From Ardenticatenaceae bacterium (GTDB lineage: Bacteria > Chloroflexota > Anaerolineae > Promineifilales > Promineifilaceae), in assembly GCA_027054335.1 (NCBI GenBank), contig JALUPA010000754.1:1-44649 (forward strand): a DNA stretch of 44,649 bases, read 5' to 3'. Below are positions 20,470 to 28,522 of the stretch, one piece after another (position 1 is the stretch's first letter; each line of letters begins with the position of its first letter). The notes below the pieces were generated by a model. The model searched no databases and was not told the origin of the DNA. It worked only from the letters and a program-made list of their open reading frames with translations. Position numbers and translations under genes: made by a program.

Positions 20470-23357
20470 AAGTTGTCATTGTAGCCAAAACACGGATGGG
20501 GAGCGGGGCCTGTATCGGCGCGGTCACGTTTGACGGCCGTTCCTTGCGCCTCATCGCCCCGGACGCCGCCACCAACGATCATTTCAACCTGGAATACAAC
20601 GTCGGCGACGTGTGGGAAATTGAAGCCGAGCCTGATCCTGACATCATTCCGCCCCACACGGAAAACGTCATCGTGCGCGGCAAACGAAAACTGCCCCCCG
20701 TAGATGACATCATCGCCTTTATCGAATACCAGATGCCGCCCAAAGAAGGCGGGCTGGATGTACTGTACGAGGGAATGTTGAAAGAAGCCACTTCGGCCGG
20801 GGCCATGTTCATTGCCGAGCGTACCGGCATTCCGCCCCACAGCACCACCTTCTGGCGGCCGGACAAACCTCTCGTCCGCGACGACGACGCCAAACGCATC
20901 CGTTACCGCTACCCCACGCCGGACGACGGCCGTACTCTGACCTTCGTCGGTTTTCAGGAACCGCTAGACGAGATTCCGGCCGGTACATTACTGCGCGTTT
21001 CCCTGGCTCATTGGTGGCGGCCGTCAGATATGCCGGAGGGTGAACTGCGCTGCTATGTCCAACTATCTGGCTGGTATTTACCGGAAGAAAAAGAGATTGG
21101 AGATTGGGGATTGGAGATTGCGGACGATCCAATCTCCCAATCCCCCAATCCCCCAATCTCCCAATATCCCCTCGATATCCCCACCGCCCAATCCCTGTTG
21201 AAAAAGGTATTTGGCTACGACGAATTCCGCTCCTTACAGGCGAAGATCATCCAAAATGTGCTGGACAAGCGGGATTCGCTGGCGGTGATGCCCACGGGCA
21301 GCGGCAAATCGTTATGCTACCAATTGCCCGCGCTAATGTTTCCCGGCCTGACGGTGGTGGTGTCGCCGCTCATTTCCTTGATGGAGGATCAGGTGGCGCA
21401 GCTGCGAGAGGCGGGGGTGACGGCCGTTTACCTCAACAGCACCCTCTCCTACCAGGAATACCTTTATACAACCAACCAAATCAGAAGCGGAGCCGTCAAA
21501 CTGCTCTACGTCGCCCCGGAAACGCTGCTGCGTCCAGAAACACTCAACCTGCTGCAACAAATCCGCGTAGACTGCCTGACCATTGACGAAGCCCACTGCA
21601 TCTCCGAATGGGGCCACGATTTCCGTCCCGAATACCGCCAACTGGCCGACGTGCGCCGCCGCCTGCCTACGGCCGTTAGTCTCTCCGTTACCGCTACCGC
21701 CACCGGCCGGGTACGCCAGGACGTCAAAAGCTCTCTGGGCATTGCTGATGCGGATGAATTTGTGGCCAGTTTTGACCGGAAAAACCTGTTCCTGGCCGTC
21801 GAACCCAAATCCGGCGGCGTGCGGCAGTTGCTGGCCTTTCTGGAAGCGCACAAGGAGCAGGCTGGCATCGTTTATTGCGCCACGCGCAAGCAAGTGGACA
21901 ACCTGACGCAGCAACTGTCTAACCTGGGCTGGCCGGTTCTCCCCTACCATGCCGGCCTGGACGCCCAAACACGCCGCCAAAACCAGCGCCGCTTCAGCTA
22001 TGAAGAAGGCATTGTCATGGTGGCAACGATTGCTTTTGGCATGGGCATCAACAAATCCAACGTGCGCTTTATTGTGCATTACGATCTGCCCAAAAATCTG
22101 GAAAGCTATTACCAGCAAATCGGCCGGGCGGGGCGGGACGGGCTGCGGGCTGACTGCCTGCTCCTGTTCAGCTACGGGGACGTACAGAATATCAATTACT
22201 TCATCATGCAAGCTGCCCCCAGCCAGCAGGCGGGCGCCAGAGCGCGGCTGGAAGCGATGATCCGTTTTGCCGAGACAAATGTGTGCCGCCGACGGCCGTT
22301 GCTCGACTACTTCGGCGAAACATACCAGGCGGACAACTGCGACATGTGCGACAACTGCCAGGCAGAAGAAGAGGAACTGGCCGACCTGACCATCCCCGCG
22401 CAAAAATTCCTCTCCTGCGTCAAGCGCACCGGTGAATTTTACGGTACGTCACACATTATTGACGTACTGCGTGGCTCCCGCTCGCAAAAAGTGCGGCAAA
22501 AACGGCATGACCAGCTTTCTACCTATAATATCGGCGGCGAATTTTCCAAAAAGGAATGGCAGTATCTGGCGCGGCAGTTCATTCAACAAGGGCTGCTGGT
22601 ACAGGATATGCAGTATGGCAGCTTGAAACTAACGCCAAAAGCGTATGCCGTCTTCAAGGGAGAAAAGGTGCTGGGTGTGCTGCCACAGCGGGAAACGACC
22701 GTGACCTACCGCGAAGCAGAAACCGCTCACGACCCCGGCCTGTTTGCCTTACTGCGCCAGAAACGCACCGAACTGGCCTCTGCCGCCAACGTGCCACCTT
22801 ACGTCATCTTCTCTGACCGCTCTCTGGTGGAAATGGCCGCGTACTATCCCCAATCCCAGCAAAGCTTTGCCCAATTGTACGGCGTGGGACAAGCAAAATT
22901 GGAGAAATACACGGCTGAATTTTTGCCCGTTATCCGGGAATACTGCCGGGAACATGGCCTGGAGGAGAAGAAGAGGGCTACGGCCGTAGCCAGCACCCCA
23001 GCCCAACGCATCGCCCGCAGCACCGGGGGAAACCGCACTGTAGAAGTGGGCGAGGCGTTTAATGCCGGTCAATCCGTGCCGGAAATTGCCGGGGCGTATG
23101 GCGTGAAGGAACGGACGGTGTTGAATCATTTGTGGAAGTACGCGCAGGGGGGACGGCCGTTGCGCTCAGATAACCTGCTGGAACGCTCCCAACTGCCCCC
23201 GGAAACCCAACAGCGCGTCCTGGACGCCTTCGCCGAACTGGGCACCGACTTCCTGCGCCCCGTCTACGAGAGCTTAAACGAAACCGTCAGCTACGACGAA
23301 CTGCACCTTTTGCGGCTGTACGTTGTGGCAACTCAAAAAACCGGGCAGCCAGATTGA
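20466..23357 (+). CDS. recQ: RecQ helicase fused to an N-terminal OB-like domain
   Basis: 963 aa. Residues 1-208 form a separate domain ([20 protein letters not shown]...LRLIAPD...[10 protein letters not shown]) that resembles the dual-OB proteins encoded next to DUF488 genes; here it is fused. Residues ~209-235 are translated heptamer repeat. RecQ follows: Walker A PTGSGKS near 275, [17 protein letters not shown] near 373, GRAGRDG motif VI, RQC zinc cysteines (CDMCDNC) near 625, HRDC ~757-835, and a C-terminal HTH that ends the family. It should unwind 3'-overhang DNA. The fusion makes the operon a DUF488-DUF488-OB/RecQ unit. Confidence 0.92.
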   Translation: MKVVIVAKTRMGSGACIGAVTFDGRSLRLIAPDAATNDHFNLEYNVGDVWEIEAEPDPDIIPPHTENVIVRGKRKLPPVDDIIAFIEYQMPPKEGGLDVLYEGMLKEATSAGAMFIAERTGIPPHSTTFWRPDKPLVRDDDAKRIRYRYPTPDDGRTLTFVGFQEPLDEIPAGTLLRVSLAHWWRPSDMPEGELRCYVQLSGWYLPEEKEIGDWGLEIADDPISQSPNPPISQYPLDIPTAQSLLKKVFGYDEFRSLQAKIIQNVLDKRDSLAVMPTGSGKSLCYQLPALMFPGLTVVVSPLISLMEDQVAQLREAGVTAVYLNSTLSYQEYLYTTNQIRSGAVKLLYVAPETLLRPETLNLLQQIRVDCLTIDEAHCISEWGHDFRPEYRQLADVRRRLPTAVSLSVTATATGRVRQDVKSSLGIADADEFVASFDRKNLFLAVEPKSGGVRQLLAFLEAHKEQAGIVYCATRKQVDNLTQQLSNLGWPVLPYHAGLDAQTRRQNQRRFSYEEGIVMVATIAFGMGINKSNVRFIVHYDLPKNLESYYQQIGRAGRDGLRADCLLLFSYGDVQNINYFIMQAAPSQQAGARARLEAMIRFAETNVCRRRPLLDYFGETYQADNCDMCDNCQAEEEELADLTIPAQKFLSCVKRTGEFYGTSHIIDVLRGSRSQKVRQKRHDQLSTYNIGGEFSKKEWQYLARQFIQQGLLVQDMQYGSLKLTPKAYAVFKGEKVLGVLPQRETTVTYREAETAHDPGLFALLRQKRTELASAANVPPYVIFSDRSLVEMAAYYPQSQQSFAQLYGVGQAKLEKYTAEFLPVIREYCREHGLEEKKRATAVASTPAQRIARSTGGNRTVEVGEAFNAGQSVPEIAGAYGVKERTVLNHLWKYAQGGRPLRSDNLLERSQLPPETQQRVLDAFAELGTDFLRPVYESLNETVSYDELHLLRLYVVATQKTGQPD
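21093..21170. repeat. Heptamer/octamer hairpin inside recQ
   Basis: GAGATTG/GGGATTG units at a 7-bp period are followed by inverted CAATCTCC/CAATCCCC units at an 8-bp period, in frame, between the OB-like and helicase domains. It encodes a linker of the type [20 protein letters not shown]. Confidence 0.85.
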
Positions 23358-23382
23358 CAAATATCCCAAAACGGGATATTAT
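23354..23382 (+). promoter_or_regulatory. Promoter with embedded operator of the methyltransferase
   Basis: TTGACA (23354-23359), 17-bp spacer, TATTAT (23377-23382). The spacer and -10 contain the perfect inverted repeat AATATCCC-AAAAC-GGGATATT (23360-23380). The ATG starts 7 nt after the -10, so the transcript should be leaderless. The same operator occurs at 25015-25034. Confidence 0.85.
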
Positions 23383-23388
23383 CTCGCT

Positions 23389-24111
23389 ATGAAAGCCATT
23401 CAACCCCAACTCTTTTCTGAAAATCCCCCCGTTTCCCGGCGCGTTCAGGGCGGGGAACCGACAAGCAACCTGATTTTGTCTGCTTGCGTGGGGGGCAATG
23501 CGGACGTTTTTCCCCAAATATTGGCGCTACACGTTCCACCGGGTTCAGTGATAGCCGACGTAACGTATGGTAAAGGCGTATTCTGGCAAAAGGTGCCGCC
23601 GGGACAGTATATTATCAAAGCAACGGATATAGCCGACGGAATAGATTGCCGTCAGTTGCCATATGCTGATGAATCCATAGACTGCGTAGTACTTGACCCG
23701 CCGTATATGGAAGGATTTTATCGGAAGGAAAATTCCCAAAAGGCTGGTTCCGGTTCGCACACATCTTTCCGCAGCGCATATGCCAATGGAGATGAAGTAA
23801 ACAGGCAAACCCGAAAAAAAGGTACGGCAAAATGGCACGCCGCCGTTACCGACATGTATTTTCGCGCCGGCCGTGAAGCCTGGCGTGTTTTGAAAAAGAA
23901 AGGAACGCTAATTGTTAAATGCCAGGACGAGGTAAGCGGGGGCAAGCAATGGCTGACCCACGTGGAAATCATCAACGAATACGAAAAGTATGGTTTTTAC
24001 ACAAAGGATTTATTTGTGGTGGTAAGAAATAATCGCCCTAGCGTCAGCCGCCTGAAAAAGCAGGTTCACGCCAGAAAAAACCATTCTTATTTTTTGGTAT
24101 TCGTCAAATAA
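23389..24111 (+). CDS. DNA N6-adenine (or N4-cytosine) methyltransferase
   Basis: 240 aa from ATG 23389; the longer track ORF reads through the promoter. It has motif I-like [13 protein letters not shown], the catalytic DPPYMEGFY (motif IV, amino-MTase type), and the [14 protein letters not shown] strand. A variable region with [15 protein letters not shown] probably supports target recognition. It methylates a specific DNA site with S-adenosylmethionine. It converges with the endonuclease gene (8-bp overlap of 3' ends) and shares its operator with the controller gene, so it is the modification subunit of a type II system. DPPY suggests adenine but does not exclude cytosine-N4. Confidence 0.85.
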   Translation: MKAIQPQLFSENPPVSRRVQGGEPTSNLILSACVGGNADVFPQILALHVPPGSVIADVTYGKGVFWQKVPPGQYIIKATDIADGIDCRQLPYADESIDCVVLDPPYMEGFYRKENSQKAGSGSHTSFRSAYANGDEVNRQTRKKGTAKWHAAVTDMYFRAGREAWRVLKKKGTLIVKCQDEVSGGKQWLTHVEIINEYEKYGFYTKDLFVVVRNNRPSVSRLKKQVHARKNHSYFLVFVK

Positions 24112-24724
24112 CCGGAACTGCCGGAGCAGAACCTTCTCCATTGGCAATCATTTCATCCAGTAAATCCTGAAGGTTGGCGTAAAAGGGACGTTCAGGCGGC
24201 CACATTACCGGTATCAAACTGGCTATCAAAAATCTTTTTTGCGTTTCAGAATAACCATGGTAGTTTGACGCGGGCAAATCACTGTTTCGGGCAAAAACAA
24301 ACCGCCATTCCCCCTCAAACGCATAACAATTCACCGCCAAAATATTAAACTCGCCACGCAGCAGTAACGTGGTGTTTAACGTTGAACCATCCGGCAAGGT
24401 AATTGTTCGTCTGTCACTGGCATCTACTTGCGCTTTGCCTGTCCATTGCTGTTTTTGAGCATTCCACTTAACGGTACTGGACTGGAGTGATTTTGACTCC
24501 AGACTAAATGCCTTGTTCCGGTACACAACGTACAGATCTCCTTTTTTCTTCCGATTGTGATCATCGAACTTCACGCTGAAAGAAACGCCGGGAATACTGG
24601 TAACAATTTCTCGAAGTTTCAGCTCGGCAACATAACCAAGCAGCATACCGCGCAGGCTGGGGTTTTCTGCCAGCAGTTTTGTCAACTGTTCAGGTGTAAT
24701 TTCCCATTCTTCGAGAATGTTCAA
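24104..24724 (-). CDS. Type II restriction endonuclease, PD-(D/E)XK-like
   Basis: 206 aa. A PD-(D/E)XK-type core is visible as [20 protein letters not shown] (Asp, then E-x-K). The N-terminus is helical ([20 protein letters not shown]). It overlaps the controller gene by 4 bp (ATGA at 24721-24724), giving the C-R arrangement common in controlled R-M systems, and overlaps the methyltransferase 3' end. It is expected to cut the site protected by the neighbouring enzyme. Assignment rests on motif plus context. Confidence 0.75.
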   Translation of the reverse strand: MNILEEWEITPEQLTKLLAENPSLRGMLLGYVAELKLREIVTSIPGVSFSVKFDDHNRKKKGDLYVVYRNKAFSLESKSLQSSTVKWNAQKQQWTGKAQVDASDRRTITLPDGSTLNTTLLLRGEFNILAVNCYAFEGEWRFVFARNSDLPASNYHGYSETQKRFLIASLIPVMWPPERPFYANLQDLLDEMIANGEGSAPAVPVI

Positions 24725-24975
24725 ACGCCATCCTCCACAACTGTTTCCTGAAAATCGCGGACGAATTTAACCGGGTCTATGCCCAAGGCCGCCGCTATTT
24801 CCATAAATTCGATCAAATCTATCCGCCGCTCGCCATTCTCGTATTTGGAAACGAAAGATTGCGGCCGCCCTAATTTTTCAGCAAGCTGCGACTGGGTAAC
24901 ACCTTGCTGCCGGCGTTTTTCTATGATTAAATGGCAAAATCTTTTATACTTGGGGTTGTGAGTTGAAGATATCAT
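24721..24975 (-). CDS. HTH (Xre-type) controller protein of the R-M system
   Basis: 84 aa from ATG 24975. A full Xre helix-turn-helix is seen: IIEKRRQQGVTQSQLAEKLG, RPQSFVSKYENGERR, then an IDLIEFMEIAAALG helix. Size and position (overlapping the endonuclease start) are those of C proteins, which delay endonuclease expression until methylation is established. The operator repeats AATATCCC upstream of its own gene and in the methyltransferase promoter are the expected binding sites, so it should regulate both. The ORF-track N-terminal extension is promoter sequence. Confidence 0.85.
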   Translation of the reverse strand: MISSTHNPKYKRFCHLIIEKRRQQGVTQSQLAEKLGRPQSFVSKYENGERRIDLIEFMEIAAALGIDPVKFVRDFQETVVEDGV

Positions 24976-24999
24976 AGCATTACCTGCCGATACTATTGT

Positions 25000-25034
25000 A
25001 ATATCCCAACATCGAATATCCCAAAAGGGGATAA
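25000..25034. promoter_or_regulatory. Controller operator region
   Basis: AATATCCC occurs at 25000-25007 and 25015-25022 as direct repeats 15 bp apart; the second pairs with GGGATA at 25028-25033 across AAAAG. On the minus strand TTGGGA and TACAAT (18-bp spacing) give a C-R promoter overlapped by the sites. The right arm also forms the AAGGGG ribosome site of the divergent ATP-grasp gene. Confidence 0.75.
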
Positions 25035-25035
25035 A

Positions 25036-26307
25036 ATGCTCAATGTAAATCAAAACAATTTGCCTAAACGGGTTTTGCTGCTCACCACAGCCCATTCGTA
25101 CCGGGGCGAGGCGTTTTTGCAAGCTGCCAAATCATTGGAGATTGAGGTCATTCAGGCGGTGGATATGCCGCCGGGGCTGGCTCAACCCGCGCCGAAGATT
25201 TTGCCCGTCACGTTTAACCAGCCGGATGAGGCAGTGGCGGCGATTGTAGATTTTGCGGAAACACGGCCGTTAACCGCCATTCTTTCTGTGGATGACAGCG
25301 GCGCCCTGATTGCGGCGCGGGCGGCACAGGCGTTGGGGCTGCCGCACAATGCTCCAGCAGCGGCGCAGGCGGCCCGCGACAAGTACATCATGCGGCAAAT
25401 GCTGGCGGCGGGAGGCGCGGCTGTGCCTCTATTCCATAATTTTTCTGTAGATGAGACGATGGAACGGGTAACGACCATTGTCCGGCAAGAAATCGGCTGC
25501 CCCTGCGTCGTCAAGCCGCGCACGCTTAATGGTAGCCGGGGCGTGATTCGGGCGGATGATGAGGGGGAACTGGTTACGGCCGTCGCCCGCCTGCGCCAAC
25601 TGCTGCAATCCTTTGGCGGAGAGGCGTATCTGGTGGAGCAGTTTATACCAGGGTTTGAAGTAGCGCTGGAAGGAGTGTTGGCTAACGGCCGTCTCCACGT
25701 TCTGGCCCTGTTCGACAAGCCCGATCCGCTGGACGGCCCTTATTTTGAAGAAACGATCTACGTCACCCCGTCCCGCCTGCCCGCAGAAATACAGCAAGCC
25801 ATTGCAGAGATGGCTGAGCGGGGTGCGCGTGCTTTAGGGCTACAAACTGGTTCCGTTCACGCCGAGCTGCGGGTAAATGGAGCTGGCCCCTGGATTGTGG
25901 AGGTGAACGGCCGTTCCATTGGCGGCCTTTGCTCCCGCACTCTGCGTTTTGAGATGAATATGTCGCTGGAAGAACTGCTGCTGCGGCAGGCGTGCGGCCT
26001 GGATGTGAGCGGCTTACAGCGGGAAGAAAAGGCCAGCGGCGTGATGATGATCCCCATCCCCCAGACCGGTATTTTGCGCAGTTATGACGGCGTAGAAGCC
26101 GCCCGGCAGATTCCCCACATTGACGACGTCGTTATCACTGCGCCACTAAACCAGCACATCCGTCCCCTGCCAGAGGGAGAAAGCTATTTGGGATTCATTT
26201 TTGCTTCCGGGAAAACACCGGATGAGGTAGAGACAGCGCTGCGGCAGGCGCACGGCCGTCTCCATTTTCAGATTGACGAGGAAATTCCAGTTTTCAGTGT
26301 TCAGTAA
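25036..26307 (+). CDS. ATP-grasp ligase
   Basis: 423 aa. A pre-ATP-grasp domain (RVLLLTTAHSYRGEAFLQAA) is followed by the ATP-grasp core: KYIMRQMLAAGGAAVP, CVVKPRTLNGSRGVIRA (nucleotide-binding loop), EAYLVEQFIPGFEVALEG, and the Mg-binding VEVNGRSIGG. A C-terminal lobe similar to carbamoyl-phosphate synthase-like amino-acid ligases follows. It should activate a carboxylate with ATP and join it to an amine; the substrate is unknown. The last residues (PVFSVQ) are encoded by a heptamer repeat. Its 5' end abuts the R-M operator, so expression may be affected by the controller. Confidence 0.88.
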   Translation: MLNVNQNNLPKRVLLLTTAHSYRGEAFLQAAKSLEIEVIQAVDMPPGLAQPAPKILPVTFNQPDEAVAAIVDFAETRPLTAILSVDDSGALIAARAAQALGLPHNAPAAAQAARDKYIMRQMLAAGGAAVPLFHNFSVDETMERVTTIVRQEIGCPCVVKPRTLNGSRGVIRADDEGELVTAVARLRQLLQSFGGEAYLVEQFIPGFEVALEGVLANGRLHVLALFDKPDPLDGPYFEETIYVTPSRLPAEIQQAIAEMAERGARALGLQTGSVHAELRVNGAGPWIVEVNGRSIGGLCSRTLRFEMNMSLEELLLRQACGLDVSGLQREEKASGVMMIPIPQTGILRSYDGVEAARQIPHIDDVVITAPLNQHIRPLPEGESYLGFIFASGKTPDEVETALRQAHGRLHFQIDEEIPVFSVQ

Positions 26308-26359
26308 TCAGTATTCAGCGCGTGACTGCACACTGAAAACTGAAAACTGCGCACTGAAA
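26288..26359. repeat. Heptamer inverted array, TTTTCAG/TGTTCAG family
   Basis: TTTTCAG, TGTTCAG, TAATCAG, TATTCAG, a GC-rich loop, then CACTGAA, AACTGAA, AACTGCG, CACTGAA. It contains the stop codon of the ATP-grasp gene and the space up to the yggX stop, forming a hairpin between convergent genes. Confidence 0.85.
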
Positions 26360-26665
26360 TTACTTCTTCCGCGGCGCACTGGGCGGCGGCGTCCAATCTT
26401 CCGGCATTTGCGCTCCTTCGCCGAAGAAGAACGTTTCCATTTGCTCAAAAAGGAATTCCTGCGCCCGCGGATCGGCCATATTCAAATTATAATGATTGAT
26501 GAGAATGGTAGATTGTTCCTGCCACAACTCCCAGCCCATTGCCGAAACTTCATTATAAATACGCTGCCCTAGATCACCGGGGAAAGGCGGCTGATCCAAT
26601 GCTTCCATTTCCCGGCCAAATTTAACACAATCTACAACCCAGATAGTCTTTTGTCTTCTTGCCAT
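26360..26665 (-). CDS. yggX: Fe(II)-trafficking/oxidative damage protection protein YggX
   Basis: 101 aa with the YggX pattern: near-N-terminal Cys (VVDCVKFGREMEAL), PPFPGDLGQRIYNEVSAMGW and ELWQEQSTILINHYNLNMAD, then a final helix. YggX helps protect or repair Fe-S clusters and is best known from Proteobacteria. The C-terminal tail (PPPSAPRKK) is an extension. ATG 26665 lies in the gap divergent from the formyltransferase. Confidence 0.9.
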   Translation of the reverse strand: MARRQKTIWVVDCVKFGREMEALDQPPFPGDLGQRIYNEVSAMGWELWQEQSTILINHYNLNMADPRAQEFLFEQMETFFFGEGAQMPEDWTPPPSAPRKK

Positions 26666-26723
26666 GTCTGCCTCGTTTTTCGGAGAGATAAATCAGGTTT
26701 GGTTATACTTCTAAGGGGATTAT

Positions 26724-27686
26724 ATGATGAATATGACGCATAGCAAACCTTCTTATTTAGGCCAGGTCCGGGTTTTGTATTTTGGCATGACCGGTATTCT
26801 GTCCCGCGTGCCGTTGGCCCGGCTGCTGGCGGAAGGCGTGCGTGTAGTTGGTATCGTCTTACCCATGTCGGCGCTACCCCCGTATTTGCTGGAAGATGAC
26901 GGCCGTCCCTGCACCAATCCAGCCATCCCGCAAAGCTCACAATCGGACTCAAGCATCCTTTTGACGTCTCCGCCGGACATCCTGCAACTGGCGGCGCAAT
27001 ACCGTATTCCGGTAATGGCCGTGCGCCAAATCAATCACCCCCAATTCATCCAACAAGTCGCCCAAATGAACCCCGATCTTATTCTGGTTTCCTGTTTTCC
27101 CTACAAATTTCATGGCAATCTGCTCGACCTGCCCCGCTATGGCTGCTGGAATCTACATCCTTCCCTGCTGCCCCACTTTCGCGGCCCGGCCCCCCTTTTC
27201 TGGACGTTTTGGGAAGGGCAAAATGATACCGGCGTCACCTTACACCTGATGGATGAATCGCTGGACACGGGAAATATTCTCAAACAGGCGACTTTTCATC
27301 TGGCGGATGGCGTCAGCGGGCCAACGGCCGAGCAGCAGTTGGCGGAATTGGGCGGGCAGTTGATTTTGCAGGCGTTGGCAGACCTGGCCGACGACGACTT
27401 GTCATTCAAGTTACAGTCGGAAGATGGTTCTTATTATCCCCTCCCCAAGTCAGGTGATTTTATGCTGGATACCAACTGGTCGGCGCGACGAGCGTTTAAT
27501 TTCATGCGGGGCACGGCCGTATGGGGGCAGCCTTACCCGGTAGAAATTGGCGAACAGGAGATATGGTTGGATACGGCCGTTTCCTTCCAACCCAATCAAA
27601 GACAGAATGAACCGGTGGTGCGGGACGGTCGTATTGTCTCCATCCAATTCACCCCCGGCGTGTTAACAGCCTTGTCACTTATCTGA
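26724..27686 (+). CDS. Formyltransferase-family protein (Fmt-like)
   Basis: 320 aa with the formyl-transferase fold: RVLYFGMTGILSRVPL, the catalytic block CWNLHPSLLPHFRGPAPLFW (Asn-His), and GVTLHLMDESLDTGNIL (catalytic Asp). A C-terminal domain follows. Length is near methionyl-tRNA formyltransferase, but the N-terminal region (VLPMSALPPYLLEDD) differs from core Fmt. It may formylate a sugar nucleotide or another amine using 10-formyl-THF. Whether the genome has another Fmt would decide. It precedes the VapC gene convergently. Confidence 0.82.
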   Translation: MMNMTHSKPSYLGQVRVLYFGMTGILSRVPLARLLAEGVRVVGIVLPMSALPPYLLEDDGRPCTNPAIPQSSQSDSSILLTSPPDILQLAAQYRIPVMAVRQINHPQFIQQVAQMNPDLILVSCFPYKFHGNLLDLPRYGCWNLHPSLLPHFRGPAPLFWTFWEGQNDTGVTLHLMDESLDTGNILKQATFHLADGVSGPTAEQQLAELGGQLILQALADLADDDLSFKLQSEDGSYYPLPKSGDFMLDTNWSARRAFNFMRGTAVWGQPYPVEIGEQEIWLDTAVSFQPNQRQNEPVVRDGRIVSIQFTPGVLTALSLI

Positions 27687-27710
27687 AATTAGAACGCTTC
27701 TGCAAAAAAA

Positions 27711-28091
27711 TCACGCTTCCAGAATTTTCACCGGATACGCCTTCAGTCTCAAGTCTCCAGTCACCAAAGTTAAACGTTCCACCTGCGCCTGGGCAATCAG
27801 CATTCTATCAAACGGGTCTTTATGGTAATGCGGCAAATTCTCAACAGCTAATGCGTGTTCAGTGGAAATATCAAGCGATGTAAAACGGTGTAATCTTAAC
27901 TCCTCCAGGTAATCACCTTGAGGAGCCTTTAACTTGCCAATCGCTTTCTTTATAGAAATCTCCCAGGCTGTCGCTGCACTGACAAAAACCACGTTGCTTC
28001 CCGCCACAATCGCGGCGCGAGCTTTTGCAGAAAGTTTGGGATTATCATCAACAGCCCACAAAAAAACGTGTGTGTCAAGCAGCAAATTCAT
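27711..28091 (-). CDS. vapC: VapC-family PIN-domain toxin, second copy
   Basis: 126 aa from ATG 28091; the track extension lies inside the antitoxin gene. MNLLLDTHVFLWAV, AWEISIKKAIGKLK, KDPFDRMLIAQAQ and LVTGDLRLKAY carry the four acidic PIN positions. It overlaps the antitoxin gene by 17 bp. Predicted Mg-dependent RNase. Confidence 0.93.
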   Translation of the reverse strand: MNLLLDTHVFLWAVDDNPKLSAKARAAIVAGSNVVFVSAATAWEISIKKAIGKLKAPQGDYLEELRLHRFTSLDISTEHALAVENLPHYHKDPFDRMLIAQAQVERLTLVTGDLRLKAYPVKILEA

Positions 28092-28338
28092 TATCTTCAA
28101 TTTCTCCCGTAAATAACTGCAAAATATCATCAGGCAGATCGTCAAAATCATCTGCCATCCATATTTTCCCTTTCCAGTTACCCGCCCCTAACTTGCGCGG
28201 CGTTTCATCCAGGTCATACGGCACAATTTTGACGACAGGTTTGCCGGCTTTGCCGATAACAACTTCTTCGCCCTGTAACACCCGCTCAATTAATCGGGAC
28301 AAACTGGCTTTGGCATCAGAAATATTCGTGATTTGCAT
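28075..28338 (-). CDS. Phd/YefM-family antitoxin, second copy
   Basis: 87 aa from ATG 28338. MQITNISDAKASLSRLIERV is the Phd DNA-binding start and PRKLGAGNWKGKIWMADDFD the toxin-binding tail. The longer track N-terminus lies over the promoter and is rejected. Its tail has the same layout (Arg/Lys-Leu-Gly...ADDFD) as the first Phd and the DUF433 fusion but is clearly diverged. Confidence 0.93.
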   Translation of the reverse strand: MQITNISDAKASLSRLIERVLQGEEVVIGKAGKPVVKIVPYDLDETPRKLGAGNWKGKIWMADDFDDLPDDILQLFTGEIEDNEFAA

Positions 28339-28369
28339 TTGATTACCGCCTCTCTTACTGTTTAACAAA

Positions 28370-28398
28370 ATTATAGTCCGATCTGGTCTGGTTTGCAA
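28370..28398 (-). promoter_or_regulatory. Promoter of the second phd-vapC operon
   Basis: Minus-strand TTGCAA (28398-28393), 17-bp spacer, perfect TATAAT (28375-28370). The start is about 25 nt before the antitoxin ATG. Confidence 0.75.
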
Positions 28399-28430
28399 TT
28401 ATGGAAACGATAGGCCAACTCAAACCATTA

Positions 28431-28459
28431 TTGGAGTTTGTCTCCATCTTGAGTACAAT
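28431..28459 (+). promoter_or_regulatory. Promoter of the formate dehydrogenase region
   Basis: TTGGAG (28431-28436), 17-bp spacer, TACAAT (28454-28459), about 64 nt before the GTG start of the NuoEF-like gene. Confidence 0.5.
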
Positions 28460-28522
28460 CAAGCCATAGTCCATTACTGGCCCGGATGCCCTGCGCATCA
28501 CGTATGATCAACGAGGTGTCTT

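Noticed and set aside
21333-22403. 356-aa minus-strand ORF inside recQ
   Set aside because: Antisense to RecQ motifs I-VI; no independent evidence.
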